A stretch of DNA of 39,456 nt, from NCBI GenBank assembly GCA_030594205.1, contig JAUVFR010000010.1:1-39456 (forward strand), written 5' to 3'. A program made the position numbers and the translations under genes. Below the pieces are notes generated by a model. It made no database searches and was not told the origin of the DNA. It worked only from the letters and a program-made list of their open reading frames with translations. The stretch comes from Methanobacteriota archaeon. Its GTDB lineage: Archaea > Thermoplasmatota > Thermoplasmata > RBG-16-68-12 > JAJISG01. Shown one piece after another: positions 14,628-24,090 of the stretch (positions within the stretch are counted from its first letter, which is position 1; each line of letters begins with the position of its first letter).

Positions 14628-15785
14628 CTACCGCAGGGGCATCCCGTACATTCGACCCTTCCACGGGACGCCTCCCTTCCGGAGATGGCGACGCGCGGAG
14701 TCGATGAGAATCCCCATGACAACGACGGTGGCGACCGGGGCGAGGAACGCGTAAGCTACAGGGACCTTCATGAAGGCGTAGGCGAGGGCCACCCGCATCC
14801 AGATCAGATCCATCAACCCGACTCCCACCCGAAGGACCAGGGTGGGAACCTGGAGAAGGAACAGGACCAGGCCGGCGCTCAGGAGCAGGAGCGGCAGCAG
14901 CATCCCGAAGAACAGTCCTGCGGTGTTCAGGGCGATGCGCCTCACCTGGAAGTCCAATCCAGGAAATGCGTTCTTTGTGAAACCCTGCCAGATGGCGGCC
15001 AGACTGGTGTACATGCGAACGCGGAGGCGCTGGCGGCTGTCCGCCATACAAAGGCGTCGTCCGGCCTTCTTTACCAGCATGGCGAGGCGGTAATCCTCAT
15101 CCACGCGATCATAGACGGCGTCGTGGCCGCCAATCGCCTCGTAGGACGCCCGGGGGAAGAGCAGGTACTGGCCGTTCGCCACCGCCCACCGCTTGTCGGG
15201 TCGGTTCACCCACGCTCCTCGGTGGCTGATGCCGATGAGGAAAATCATGAACGGGAGGACCGTCCGCTCCCAAAACGACTCCGCGAGGAGGTGCGGATAG
15301 AGTGTCAGCAGGTCGAGATCCTCCGCGAGGACGTAGGCCACGGTCCTGCGGAGGAGCCCCGGGCCGTGGACCGTGTCGCCATCCGTGAAGAGGAGGACGT
15401 CGCCCCGGGCTTGTTCCGCCCCTTGCTTACACGCCCAATTCTTCCCGACCCATCCCTCAGGCAGGGGAGGCTCTTCGATAAGACGGATCCGATCGCGGTA
15501 TGTATCCAGGACCTCCCTCGTGCCATCGTCCGACCCCCCCTCGACCACTAGAATCTCCTGTCGGGGGTAATCCTGGGCCAAGAGGGAATCCAGACAGGCC
15601 CGAACCGTTGAGGCCTGGTTGCGCAAAGGAAGGATGCCGGACACGAGCGGCGGATCCTCCAGCACGGCCTGGCGAGGGAGTCGCGGGTACCCCACGAAGA
15701 GGGGGATCGAGGCGACGAGGAGGAAGGTCAGCACCGCGGCGTATCCCAGGAGAACCCAGTCGAAAACGGAGAGGCCGAACACCAT
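14628..15785 (-). CDS. Membrane glycosyltransferase, family 2
   Basis: A 385-residue inverting glycosyltransferase with a GT-A fold. One N-terminal span (FDWVLLGYAAVLTFLLVASIPL) is followed by the catalytic domain: SGILPLRNQASTVRACLDSLLAQDYP, EILVVEGGSDDGT, the nucleotide-sugar/metal motif FTDGDTVHG, and an acidic acceptor-side motif DRVDEDYRLAML. Three C-terminal spans follow from about residue 285. It probably adds a sugar to a lipid carrier or membrane lipid at the cytoplasmic face; the layout is like HpnI- and carotenoid-type transferases. It lies 24 nt downstream of the acyl-CoA synthetase gene on the same strand, with a possible TATA (TCGTAAAATG) in between. Confidence 0.85.
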   Translation of the reverse strand: MVFGLSVFDWVLLGYAAVLTFLLVASIPLFVGYPRLPRQAVLEDPPLVSGILPLRNQASTVRACLDSLLAQDYPRQEILVVEGGSDDGTREVLDTYRDRIRLIEEPPLPEGWVGKNWACKQGAEQARGDVLLFTDGDTVHGPGLLRRTVAYVLAEDLDLLTLYPHLLAESFWERTVLPFMIFLIGISHRGAWVNRPDKRWAVANGQYLLFPRASYEAIGGHDAVYDRVDEDYRLAMLVKKAGRRLCMADSRQRLRVRMYTSLAAIWQGFTKNAFPGLDFQVRRIALNTAGLFFGMLLPLLLLSAGLVLFLLQVPTLVLRVGVGLMDLIWMRVALAYAFMKVPVAYAFLAPVATVVVMGILIDSARRHLRKGGVPWKGRMYGMPLR

Positions 15786-15809
15786 GAAGGGGCATTTTAC
15801 GATCGTGCG

Positions 15810-17765
15810 TTACCTAAGGGCGCGCGGTCCGCCTGCCACGGGGATCTCTTGCAACGCCTCCGGGTTCTCCACGCTGGATAGGTCTCCCAACTCCTGGCCA
15901 AGGAATGTCGCCTTGATGAGACGCCGAACAATCTTCGCGCTCCGAGTCTTCGGGAGTGCGGAGACCGCGTAAACCTCCTGGGGCCGCATGGTCTTCCCCA
16001 ACTCACTCGCGACGTGCGCGATGAGCTCGTCTTCCAAGGTATCGCTCGCCTCCTGTCCGTCCGCGACGACGACGAAGGCCACGAGGGCCTCCCCCTTCAG
16101 TGGATCGGGCACCCCGATGACGGCCGCCTCCAAGACCGCCGGATGGCTGATGAGGGCGCCTTCGACCTCACTCGGACCAATGCGTTTCCCCGCCACGTTG
16201 ATGGTGTCGTCGGATCGTCCCTGAAGGAACCAGTATCCGTCTTCGTCGACGACCGCCCAGTCCCCGTGGTCCCACACGTCCTCGAACCGAGACCAGTATG
16301 TCTCGAGGTAGCGATCCGGATCCTTCCAGAGTCCCTTGGTCATGCTCGGGCAGGGACTCCGAGCCACCAGGTACCCCCTCTCTCCTCGGATCGAGCGCCC
16401 TTCCTCGTCCAGGACGTCGACATCCATGCCCAACGCGGGGCCCCGCCCCAGCGTCGTGGGCTTCAGCCCTACAATCGGGAGCGGGAAGAGGAAACATCCT
16501 AGGATTTCCGTCCCCCCGGAGATGTTGATGATGGGCGCGCGGCCGCCGCCAATCTTTTCGAAGAACCACATCCAAGACTCCTTGTCCCATGGCTCCCCGG
16601 TGCTCCCGAGAAGACGGAGGCTGGAGAGGTCGTGCTTCTCTACCCACCCCTCCCCGTACTTCATGAGCAGCCGGATCGCCGTCGGGCTGATGCCGAGCTG
16701 GGTGACGCGGTGGTCGTCCACCATTCGCCAGAGGCGGTCGGGCTTCGGGTAGTCCACCGTCCCCTCCATCATGACCATCGTCCCGCCGAGGGTGGAGACC
16801 CCGATGATCATCCAGGGCCCCATCATCCAGCCGATGTCCGTGACCCAGAAGAAGACGTCCCGGGGCTTCAAGTCGAAGCCGTATCCGATTTCCTTTGTGG
16901 CCTGCGCGATGGCGCCGATGTGGGTGTGGACGGCCCCCTTGGGCCGGCCCGTGGTCCCGCTTGTGTAGACAATCATAGAGTAGTGCTCGCTGTCCAGGGG
17001 TCGGGTCTCGAACTCCTCCGGCTGATCTCGGAGGAATTCCGACCACGATACATCCCGTTCTTCGTTCCAGGGGACAGGATGTCCGAGGTGTTCGAGGACG
17101 ATGAGACGCTCGATGTTGGGTGCGAGATCGGCGGCTCGGTCCGCCTCCTCCTTTAATCGGATGGTCTTGCCGCGGCGGTGGTAGCCGTCGGCCGTGAACA
17201 GTATCTTGGCCCCCGCGTCATCGAGCCGAATGGCCGTGGCCTTGGCGGCGAACCCGCTGAAGATGGGGACCGCGATGGCGCCCACCTTCCAGCAAGCGAA
17301 GAGCAGGCTAATGACCTCCGGGACCATTGGCATGTAGATACCAATCGTATCGCCTGGCTCCACCTCCGCGGAGACCAAGGCGTGGGCCAGGCGGTTCGCC
17401 TCAACGTAGTGGTCCCTGTAGGTGGTCCGGCGGCTGATGCCTTCGTCGCTCTCCCAGATGCACGCGGTCCGGTCCCGGGCGGGTCCCGTGGCGTGCCGAT
17501 CCAATCCGTTGTGGGCAAGGTTGATCTTGCCTCCCGGAAACCAACGCGCCCACGGTTTTCCCTCGCGCATGTCGAGGACCCGATCCGGGGGCTTGTACCA
17601 CTCGACACCGAGATCCTCCAAGGCAGCCTCCCAGAACCATTCGTTGTCCTCCACGCTCCTGCGGAGCAGTTCGTCGTGGCTTGCGAGACCGTGCTTGGCC
17701 ATGAAACGGGTGATGTTGGCCTCCTCCACGAAGGAGTCCGTGGGCTGCCACACGATGCCCTTCAA
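15810..17765 (-). CDS. Acetyl/acyl-CoA synthetase (AMP-forming)
   Basis: A 651-residue ANL-superfamily enzyme making an acyl-CoA from the acid, ATP and CoA by way of an acyl-AMP. Conserved elements in order: WFPGGKINLAHN-type N-terminal motif, P-loop YTSGTTGRPKGAVHTH, adenine motif ISGGTEILG, hinge WFLQGRSDDTINVAGKRIGP, and the C-terminal catalytic lysine region KTRSAKIVRR. The N-terminal domain is typical of acetyl-CoA synthetases. The open frame extends to 17993 but its extra N-terminus is Arg/Cys-rich. The TTG at 17765 is chosen because it sits just before the conserved KGIVWQPTDSF and has a strong GGAGGTG (17776-17782) 10 nt upstream. Exact acid substrate is unknown; acetate or propionate is likely. 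Confidence 0.85.
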   Translation of the reverse strand: MKGIVWQPTDSFVEEANITRFMAKHGLASHDELLRRSVEDNEWFWEAALEDLGVEWYKPPDRVLDMREGKPWARWFPGGKINLAHNGLDRHATGPARDRTACIWESDEGISRRTTYRDHYVEANRLAHALVSAEVEPGDTIGIYMPMVPEVISLLFACWKVGAIAVPIFSGFAAKATAIRLDDAGAKILFTADGYHRRGKTIRLKEEADRAADLAPNIERLIVLEHLGHPVPWNEERDVSWSEFLRDQPEEFETRPLDSEHYSMIVYTSGTTGRPKGAVHTHIGAIAQATKEIGYGFDLKPRDVFFWVTDIGWMMGPWMIIGVSTLGGTMVMMEGTVDYPKPDRLWRMVDDHRVTQLGISPTAIRLLMKYGEGWVEKHDLSSLRLLGSTGEPWDKESWMWFFEKIGGGRAPIINISGGTEILGCFLFPLPIVGLKPTTLGRGPALGMDVDVLDEEGRSIRGERGYLVARSPCPSMTKGLWKDPDRYLETYWSRFEDVWDHGDWAVVDEDGYWFLQGRSDDTINVAGKRIGPSEVEGALISHPAVLEAAVIGVPDPLKGEALVAFVVVADGQEASDTLEDELIAHVASELGKTMRPQEVYAVSALPKTRSAKIVRRLIKATFLGQELGDLSSVENPEALQEIPVAGGPRALR

Positions 17766-17775
17766 TCGGGTTCGC

Positions 17776-17782
17776 CACCTCC
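17776..17782 (-). promoter_or_regulatory. Shine-Dalgarno GGAGGTG fixing a TTG start
   Basis: Minus-strand GGAGGTG is a full match to the 16S 3' end complement and lies 10 nt before the TTG at 17765, deciding the start of the acyl-CoA synthetase. Confidence 0.7.
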
Positions 17783-17996
17783 GGAATTCCCGGCAGCCGA
17801 ATAAGGCTTTGGCGAGGCGCCGACCGGACTGGGCCAAGCAGCCTGGACTTCGACACCCGCAGGCCTTGTGCTTCGGTTGAACGGAGGCCCATCTTCCCGA
17901 CGGGCCAGCTCGCGGGGTGGGTTTCGCGAGCTCCCAGGACAGCGGCATCACCTGGTCCGCGAGCGACGGAAAGAGTAAGCACGAGCGCGCCAACTC

Positions 17997-18002
17997 TTTA
18001 TA
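17997..18002 (+). promoter_or_regulatory. TATA box of serS
   Basis: TTTATA lies 27-32 nt before the ATG of serS at 18029, consistent with a leaderless transcript. Confidence 0.65.
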
Positions 18003-18028
18003 CCGCCGGGTCGGCTCTCGATCCCCGA

Positions 18029-19303
18029 ATGCTGGATATCAACCTCATCCGCGAACACCCCGAGGTGGTGAGGGCCGACCTGGAGAAGCGGGGGGATGAG
18101 GAGAACCTGGCCCGGCTCGAGGAACTCCTCGGGTGGGATCGGGCCTGGCGCGAGACCAACACCCAGGTCAATGAACTCCGCCACCGGCGAAACGACCTGT
18201 CCCGACGGGTCGCGATGGCCCAGCGCGCGGGGGAGGAAGTCTCCGACCTTACCCGGGAGGCCTCGGACCTGGGGGGGCAGATCGAGAACCTGGAAGCGTC
18301 TCTGGATTCGGTCCGCTCCTCCATTGACACCGCCCTCATGCGGCTTCCCAACATTCTCGATCCCGACGTCCCCGTGGGGAAAGACGATACCGAGAATGTC
18401 GAGGTCCGCCGCTGGGGGGAGCCCCGCGAGGTCGACTTCGAGCTGCGCCCCCATGGGGAGCTGTTGGAGGCCTCCGGGTGGGGGGACTTCGAGCGGGGAC
18501 GGAAGGTGTCCGGCGCGGGTTTCGTGTTCCTGAGAGGGGACATGGTCCTCCTGGACCTCGCCCTACAGAAATTCGCCCTCGACTTTGTCGTGGAGCGGGG
18601 ATACATCCCCGTCTCGCCCCCCTTTCTGATTCGCCGGCGGCCCTACGAGGGGGTCGTGGACCTGGCGGACTTCGAGAACGTGATGTACAAGGTGGAGGGT
18701 GAGGACCTCTACCTCATCGCAACCTCGGAGCACCCCATCGCCGCCATGCACATGGATGAGGTGTTGGAGGAAGAGGCGCTCCCCCTGCGCTACGCCGGTC
18801 TCTCGACGAACTTTCGGAAGGAAATCGGGGCCCATGGGGTGGACACGAAAGGTCTCTTCCGAATGCACCAGTTCAACAAGGTGGAGCAGTTCATCTTCTC
18901 CCTGCCGGAGGACTCCAGGCAGTACCATGAGGAGCTGATTGGGAACGCCGAGGCGATTTTCCAGAAACTGGAAATCCCGCATCGAGTCGTGAACGTGTCC
19001 ACGGGGGACATTGGCACCGTGGCCGCGAAGAAGTACGATCTGGAGACGTGGTCGCCCCGCCAGGCGAAATATGTCGAAGTGGTCTCCTGTTCCAACGTGA
19101 CAGATTACCAAGCCCGCCGGTTGAACATCAAGGTCGGGAAGCGAGGCGGAGCAAAGCGCCTCGTTCACACGCTGAACAGCACGGCCATCGCCACCTCACG
19201 AGCCCTCGTGGCGGTCCTGGAGCACTATCAGAATGAGGACGGAACCGTGACCATTCCCCGAGTCCTCCGTTCCTACTTCGACGGGCGGGAGACCCTCGCC
19301 TAG
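18029..19303 (+). CDS. serS: Seryl-tRNA synthetase
   Basis: A 424-residue class II aminoacyl-tRNA synthetase charging tRNA-Ser. The N-terminal antiparallel coiled-coil arm (about 1-105) begins MLDINLIREHPEVVRADLEKR. The catalytic domain holds motif 2 (TSEHPIAAMHMDEVLEEE, then NFRKEIGAHGVDTKGLFRMHQF) and motif 3 (NSTAIATSRALVAVLEHYQ). It is the common SerRS type, not the rare methanogen type. Length is typical. The ATG is set by the TATA box at 17997-18002. It is divergent from the acyl-CoA synthetase gene and followed at 108 nt by a membrane protein gene. Confidence 0.95.
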   Translation: MLDINLIREHPEVVRADLEKRGDEENLARLEELLGWDRAWRETNTQVNELRHRRNDLSRRVAMAQRAGEEVSDLTREASDLGGQIENLEASLDSVRSSIDTALMRLPNILDPDVPVGKDDTENVEVRRWGEPREVDFELRPHGELLEASGWGDFERGRKVSGAGFVFLRGDMVLLDLALQKFALDFVVERGYIPVSPPFLIRRRPYEGVVDLADFENVMYKVEGEDLYLIATSEHPIAAMHMDEVLEEEALPLRYAGLSTNFRKEIGAHGVDTKGLFRMHQFNKVEQFIFSLPEDSRQYHEELIGNAEAIFQKLEIPHRVVNVSTGDIGTVAAKKYDLETWSPRQAKYVEVVSCSNVTDYQARRLNIKVGKRGGAKRLVHTLNSTAIATSRALVAVLEHYQNEDGTVTIPRVLRSYFDGRETLA

Positions 19304-19411
19304 GTCGGGCGCCGGGTCCCTCATACAACCTTGGAAATTCTCACGGCGCAAAACGGGCGCGGAAGTGTAAAGGCATAGAAGCGGCAGAAGCCCGGCCCGA
19401 GGTTTCCCTCG

Positions 19412-20776
19412 GTGAGCCCGACGCCTCGCCAGCTGAGTCACGAGTCAACAGAGCCCACGGTTCGCGTCCCTCCCAGGGGCAGTCGAATCCGCGATCTGAG
19501 TCTCGAAGGACCGGAAAGGGACCCGCAGCGGAAACCGGCGCTGCTCTCCAGGCTCGGCTTCGGTCGGTTGAGCGATGCCGCGCGGGCCGCATATCGATCG
19601 CTGCGGGACTCGCTCTGGGACTTTGGGCCGACCCGTACCCTCATATTGGCCGGTCTCGCGAACTTCTCCGTCGCGGTCATCTTGGCGGGCAGCGGCCTGG
19701 GAACGCTTGCGGCGCTCCCGGCGCTCATTGGGTTTGGCCTCTCCCTCGCAGCCCTCGTCTACGCGGGCCTCCCTCCCCTAGCCTCGCACCTCTCCAAGCT
19801 GGACCGGCCACGCTGGTTCGCCATGTGGGCCGTCCTCACAGTTCTCCTCGCTTTCCTGGGCTTCTCCTCGGCCGCCGTCATCGTGGTCGTCCTCTTCGTC
19901 GCTGGCTTCACGGCGACGCACGTGTTCTGGGACCTCCTGAATCGCATCCTCCTGGACCGTAAGCGCAAGGAGAGCCAGGGCGTCGCCCAAGCGACGGCAA
20001 ATCCGAATCCCTTCCTCCTCGTGTTCGCCGTCGTGGCAGCCTGGTCCGTGGTCGCGAGCCTCTTGATGGGGTACCTCCGACTCCACGAGCTCGGATCCCT
20101 GGGCATCTCCTTCCTGGCGGCCCACATCGGCCTGGTGGTGGGCCTCATCCCCCTTCAGGTCCACCTTCTACGGGAGGCCCGGAAACCCACCATCGCCCGA
20201 TGGTCCCTCTTTCGCCCCCGGCGCCTGATCCGAGACATCGTGTTCATGGCGGTCGCCGGGGCCGTGGTCGGGGCCGAGCTCTCCATCGCCTCGGGCAGCG
20301 GTGTGTTCTCCGGAATCCCTACCCTGGCCCTCGTCCTCGTCCTCTTCGGATACCTCGGGGTGGTGGCTCGCCAGCTGAGATCCCTTCGGGGAAAGACGAA
20401 GCCGTATCATCCCCTCATCCTCCCCGCGTTTGGCATGCTCCTCCTCTTCGCACCCATGGTGGTGCTCCTCTCGGGCCCCCCCGATGTCCTAACGCAACTC
20501 TACGGGGCCGCCCAGGCGGCGGGCATCCTCACGGGCGTTACCCTCATCACCCTCCGCGGCCTCTGGCACGAGAAGGCCGAGCGCCTCCAAGAGCGCCTCG
20601 AGGGCGCGATCCGGGAGCGCGTGACGCTGGAGAGGGCGGAGGCCGTCGTGCGAGACGGCTACGAGAGAATTCGCTCCCAGGCCGTCCGCAGAACCCGAGG
20701 GACGAGAGGGGAGACGGTCCTGGTGGAGGAGGAGGAAGAGGAGCCCTCCCACGGGGGCGGCTCCGGGTCGCCGTAA
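19412..20776 (+). CDS. Polytopic membrane protein of unknown function
   Basis: A 454-residue protein. A hydrophilic, Arg/Pro-rich N-terminus of about 70 residues precedes roughly ten hydrophobic segments, starting near LILAGLANFSVAVILAGSGL and ending near GAAQAAGILTGVTLITLRGL. A cytoplasmic C-terminal helix rich in Glu/Arg (EKAERLQERLEGAIRERVTLERAEAVV) and an acidic tail with six consecutive Glu follow. I do not recognise the family. The GTG at 19412 is the first start; an internal start closer to the first span cannot be ruled out. It lies between serS and purB on the same strand. Confidence 0.7.
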   Translation: MSPTPRQLSHESTEPTVRVPPRGSRIRDLSLEGPERDPQRKPALLSRLGFGRLSDAARAAYRSLRDSLWDFGPTRTLILAGLANFSVAVILAGSGLGTLAALPALIGFGLSLAALVYAGLPPLASHLSKLDRPRWFAMWAVLTVLLAFLGFSSAAVIVVVLFVAGFTATHVFWDLLNRILLDRKRKESQGVAQATANPNPFLLVFAVVAAWSVVASLLMGYLRLHELGSLGISFLAAHIGLVVGLIPLQVHLLREARKPTIARWSLFRPRRLIRDIVFMAVAGAVVGAELSIASGSGVFSGIPTLALVLVLFGYLGVVARQLRSLRGKTKPYHPLILPAFGMLLLFAPMVVLLSGPPDVLTQLYGAAQAAGILTGVTLITLRGLWHEKAERLQERLEGAIRERVTLERAEAVVRDGYERIRSQAVRRTRGTRGETVLVEEEEEEPSHGGGSGSP

Positions 20777-20886
20777 GGCCGTTTCGAGGCCCTTCTGGAC
20801 AGCCCCGAGAAGGCACCAATCCAGCCTCAAGAAACCCTTTATGGCCGGCGAACCATGGCTCACGGGGTGATGGACTGCTCTGTCCG

Positions 20887-22215
20887 TTGGACTTCCGGTA
20901 CGGTCGCCCGGAGATGAAGGTCATCTTTTCCGAAGAGAGGCGGCTCCAGCGGCTGCTCGAGGTCGAGGTCGCCCTAGCCGAGGCTCACATGACCCTCGGG
21001 AACATCCCACGCGATGCCGCCCAGGCGATCGCCTCGTCGGTCGAGGGGGGCCTCGTCAAGCCCGAGCGTGTCGCGGAACTCGAGGCGGAGATCAGACATG
21101 ACGTCATGGCGCTCGTCCTCGCCCTGAGCGAGGCCGCCGGGGACTACGGCCGGTTCGTCCACCTGGGCGCCACGAGCAGCGACATCACCGACACCGCAAC
21201 CGCCCTGCAATTCAAGGACGCCGTCCCCCTCATCGAGACGGGGCTGTTGCGACTCCAACAGGCCCTCGTGAATCTCGCGCAAGAACACAAGGGCACCGTC
21301 ATGGTGGGTCGGACCCACGGCCAGGCCGCGGTTCCCATCACCTTCGGCATGAAGATGGCCGTCTTCGCCCTGGAAGTACACCGCCACCTGGCGCGCCTTC
21401 GGGAGGCGACCCCCAGGATGCTCGTAGGGAAGATGTCGGGAGCGGTGGGAACCGGGGCCGGCTTCGGGGAGGCGGCGACGGAGCTGCAGGACCTGGTCAT
21501 GGCCATGCTCGGATTGACAGGAGAGGAAGCTTCGACCCAGATCGTCGGTCGCGACCGGTACGCGGAGTACGTGGCCGTCCTCGCGGGCATCGCGGCATCC
21601 CTCGAGCGGTTTGCCACGGAGGTCCGCAACCTCCAGCGGACGGAGATCGGGGAGGTGGCGGAGGCCTTCGGCGAGAAACAGGTGGGCAGCTCCACCATGG
21701 GGCAGAAGGAGAACCCCATCACCTCGGAGAACATCAGCGGCCTGGCCCGGATCATCCGCGGGTTCGTGGGACCGGCGTACGAGAACGTGGTCCTCTGGCA
21801 CGAGCGGGACCTCTCGAACTCCGCCTCGGAGCGGTTCATCCTTCCCCACGTGACGGTGTTGGTGGACGACATCCTCCACAAGGCGGCGGGCGTTTTCGAG
21901 ACCCTCCGAGTGCGCCCGGAGCGGATGGAAGAGAACATCCGCGCCACGGGCGGCCTCCTCATGACCGAGGCGGTCATGATGGCCCTCGCCCGCAAGGGCA
22001 TGGATCGTCAACAGGCCCACGAGCTCACCCGTCGCCTGTCGCAGGCGGCCAGAGCCGAGGCCCGACCGTTCCGAGAGGTCCTCCTGGAGGATGAGTCCGT
22101 CCTCTCCATGCTCGGGGAGGAGGGAATCGAGAAGGCCCTGGACCCCCGTAACTACCTGGGCGCGAGTGAGGCCATCGTCGAGCGTGTCGCGACCCTCAGC
22201 AAGGAAACGGCATGA
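20887..22215 (+). CDS. purB: Adenylosuccinate lyase
   Basis: A protein of about 442 residues that cleaves SAICAR and adenylosuccinate in purine synthesis. Fumarase-superfamily signatures are clear: HDVMALVLAL, the His-containing LGATSSDITDTATALQ and VGRTHGQAAVPITFG, and the signature loop GSSTMGQKENPI with catalytic Ser. The archaeal N-terminus usually reads HPIDYRYG; here CPLDFRYGRPEMK. No ATG or GTG precedes this. The TTG at 20887 gives MDFRYG; a CTG at 20875, 3 nt after a GGGGTGAT Shine-Dalgarno-like sequence (20864-20871), would keep the full motif. A TATA-like CCTTTATGG lies at 20837-20845. It overlaps the ligase gene by ATGA. Confidence 0.9.
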   Translation: MDFRYGRPEMKVIFSEERRLQRLLEVEVALAEAHMTLGNIPRDAAQAIASSVEGGLVKPERVAELEAEIRHDVMALVLALSEAAGDYGRFVHLGATSSDITDTATALQFKDAVPLIETGLLRLQQALVNLAQEHKGTVMVGRTHGQAAVPITFGMKMAVFALEVHRHLARLREATPRMLVGKMSGAVGTGAGFGEAATELQDLVMAMLGLTGEEASTQIVGRDRYAEYVAVLAGIAASLERFATEVRNLQRTEIGEVAEAFGEKQVGSSTMGQKENPITSENISGLARIIRGFVGPAYENVVLWHERDLSNSASERFILPHVTVLVDDILHKAAGVFETLRVRPERMEENIRATGGLLMTEAVMMALARKGMDRQQAHELTRRLSQAARAEARPFREVLLEDESVLSMLGEEGIEKALDPRNYLGASEAIVERVATLSKETA

Positions 22216-23957
22216 GGTTCGCCGACCTCGTGGAGGTCTACGAGCGACTCGAGGCCACCACCAAGCGCCTGGAGATGATTGGGGCCCTCACCGATCTCCT
22301 CCGCCGGGTCCCATCGAACGTGATCCGTCGCGTAGTCTACCTCACGCAGGGGGACCTGGCCCCCGGATTTCGGAACGTGAAGATGGGGTTGGCGGAGAAG
22401 ATGGTCATCCGGGCCCTCGCCTTCGCCACCGGTCTCCCCCGGGCCGACGTGGAGACCCGGTGGAAGGAGCTGGGGGACATGGGGACGGTGGCGGAGCGGG
22501 CCTTGGAGGCCAGGACGCAGCGGAAGCTGACCTCCGCGCCGTTGACCGTGGAGAAGGTGCACGACAACCTCCTGGGCATCGCCCAGGCCGCCGGCACCGG
22601 GTCCCAGGAGGAAAAGATCCGGCTTCTGGCCGACCTCCTCAACGACGCCACGCCCGTGGAGGCCCGCTACATCCTGCGGGTGGTCGTCGGCAAGATGCGG
22701 CTGGGGGTCGCGGACATGACCATCGTCGATGCCCTGGCGCGCGCCTTCGCAACGAAGGAAGACAAACCGGCGGTCGAGAGGGCCTACAACGTGTCCTCGG
22801 ACCTGGGAGGCGTGGCGGAGATCCTTGCGGAGTCCGGGCTGTCCGGGTTCCGGGACATCCATCTCCGCGTCGGGGTTCCCGTCCGTTCCATGCTCGCGGA
22901 GCGGCTGCCGAGTCTAGAGCAGGTCGTGGAGAAGCTCGGCCGCAGTGCCCTCGAGTTCAAGTACGACGGGCTTCGCATTCAGGCCCACATTGACCCTGAC
23001 GAGATCGTCCTGTACTCCCGACGCTTTGACGTCCTCACCTCCCAGTTTCCGGATGTCGTAGAGGGCTTACGCGACGCCTTTCGTGCCGAGAGTGCCATCC
23101 TGGATGGGGAGGCCGTACCCATCGACATGAACACAGGGGCCTTCCTCCCCTTCCAAGAGGTAGCGCATCGGCGCCGAAAGTACGGGGTCCAGGAGGCCAT
23201 CCAGCGGATCCCGGTGGCCCTCATGGCCTTCGACTGCCTGGCCTTGAATGGGGAGGATCTCTTGGAACGACCGTATACCGATCGGCGGGCCGCCCTGGAA
23301 CGGGCCCTCCGGGAGACGGAGAGGGTGCGACTCGCCGAGCAGATCGTCACGGACGACCTGGAGGAAGCGAGGCGGTTCTTCGAGAAGGTGATCGAGCAGG
23401 GGGGCGAGGGGCTGATGGCCAAGGGCTTGGCTTCGCCGTATGAGGCGGGGTCGCGGGGGTGGCAGTGGATCAAGTACAAACGGGACTACAAGGCGGAGCT
23501 CGCCGACACCGTGGACTTGGTGATCGTGGGGAGCTTCGCCGGCCGCGGGCGGCGCGCCGGCACCTACGGGGCCCTGCTGATGGCGGCGTACGACCCGGAA
23601 GACGACGCCTTCAAGACTGTCTGCAAACTCGGGAGCGGGTTCGACGACGCCACCCTCTTCGCCCTGCCGAAGCGGCTCCAGGACCTGCACCAGGACCAGA
23701 AGGACCCTCGCGTTGACTCGCAGCTGGAGGCGGACGACTGGTTTGAACCCGCCGTGGTGCTCGAGGTGCTGGGGGCCGAGATCACCCTCAGTCCGATGCA
23801 CACCGCGGGCTTCGGGGCCATCCGTCCAGACGCCGGCTTGGCGGTTCGGTTCCCCCGTTTCACGGGGCGGTGGCGGGACGACAAGGGACCACGGGAGGCG
23901 ACGTCCGTCGCCGAGATCATCTCCCTGTACAGGAGTCAGTTGAAGCAGATCTCCTAG
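22212..23957 (+). CDS. lig: ATP-dependent DNA ligase
   Basis: A 581-residue replicative DNA ligase sealing nicks, as in other archaea. An N-terminal DNA-binding domain (about 1-220) precedes the adenylation domain with motif I FKYDGLRIQAHI (nucleophile Lys250), motif III ILDGEAVPID, motif IIIa FQEVAHRRRKYG and motif IV GGEGLMAKGL, then motif V WQWIKYKRDY. A C-terminal OB-fold ends near LKQIS. Length is typical of archaeal Lig. Its ATG overlaps the purB stop by 4 nt, so the two are translationally coupled. Confidence 0.95.
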   Translation: MRFADLVEVYERLEATTKRLEMIGALTDLLRRVPSNVIRRVVYLTQGDLAPGFRNVKMGLAEKMVIRALAFATGLPRADVETRWKELGDMGTVAERALEARTQRKLTSAPLTVEKVHDNLLGIAQAAGTGSQEEKIRLLADLLNDATPVEARYILRVVVGKMRLGVADMTIVDALARAFATKEDKPAVERAYNVSSDLGGVAEILAESGLSGFRDIHLRVGVPVRSMLAERLPSLEQVVEKLGRSALEFKYDGLRIQAHIDPDEIVLYSRRFDVLTSQFPDVVEGLRDAFRAESAILDGEAVPIDMNTGAFLPFQEVAHRRRKYGVQEAIQRIPVALMAFDCLALNGEDLLERPYTDRRAALERALRETERVRLAEQIVTDDLEEARRFFEKVIEQGGEGLMAKGLASPYEAGSRGWQWIKYKRDYKAELADTVDLVIVGSFAGRGRRAGTYGALLMAAYDPEDDAFKTVCKLGSGFDDATLFALPKRLQDLHQDQKDPRVDSQLEADDWFEPAVVLEVLGAEITLSPMHTAGFGAIRPDAGLAVRFPRFTGRWRDDKGPREATSVAEIISLYRSQLKQIS

Positions 23958-24090
23958 CACGCCCCGGCCTTCAAGGGTCCCCTGCGACTCGTTATCAGAG
24001 ACCCCAACGGCGTCGAAAGATTGAATATGCGCACGAGGCAGAGTCTCCTATGCTCGGACCCGAGGGCGGTCCGAGAGAAGGTCGACCCGT

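Noticed and set aside
19380-19440. tRNA-like GC-rich segment after serS
   Set aside because: No acceptor or T-arm pairing; it overlaps the start of a membrane protein gene.
20974-22020. 348-codon minus-strand frame
   Set aside because: Antisense to purB; composition rich in His, Arg and Asp without any domain.
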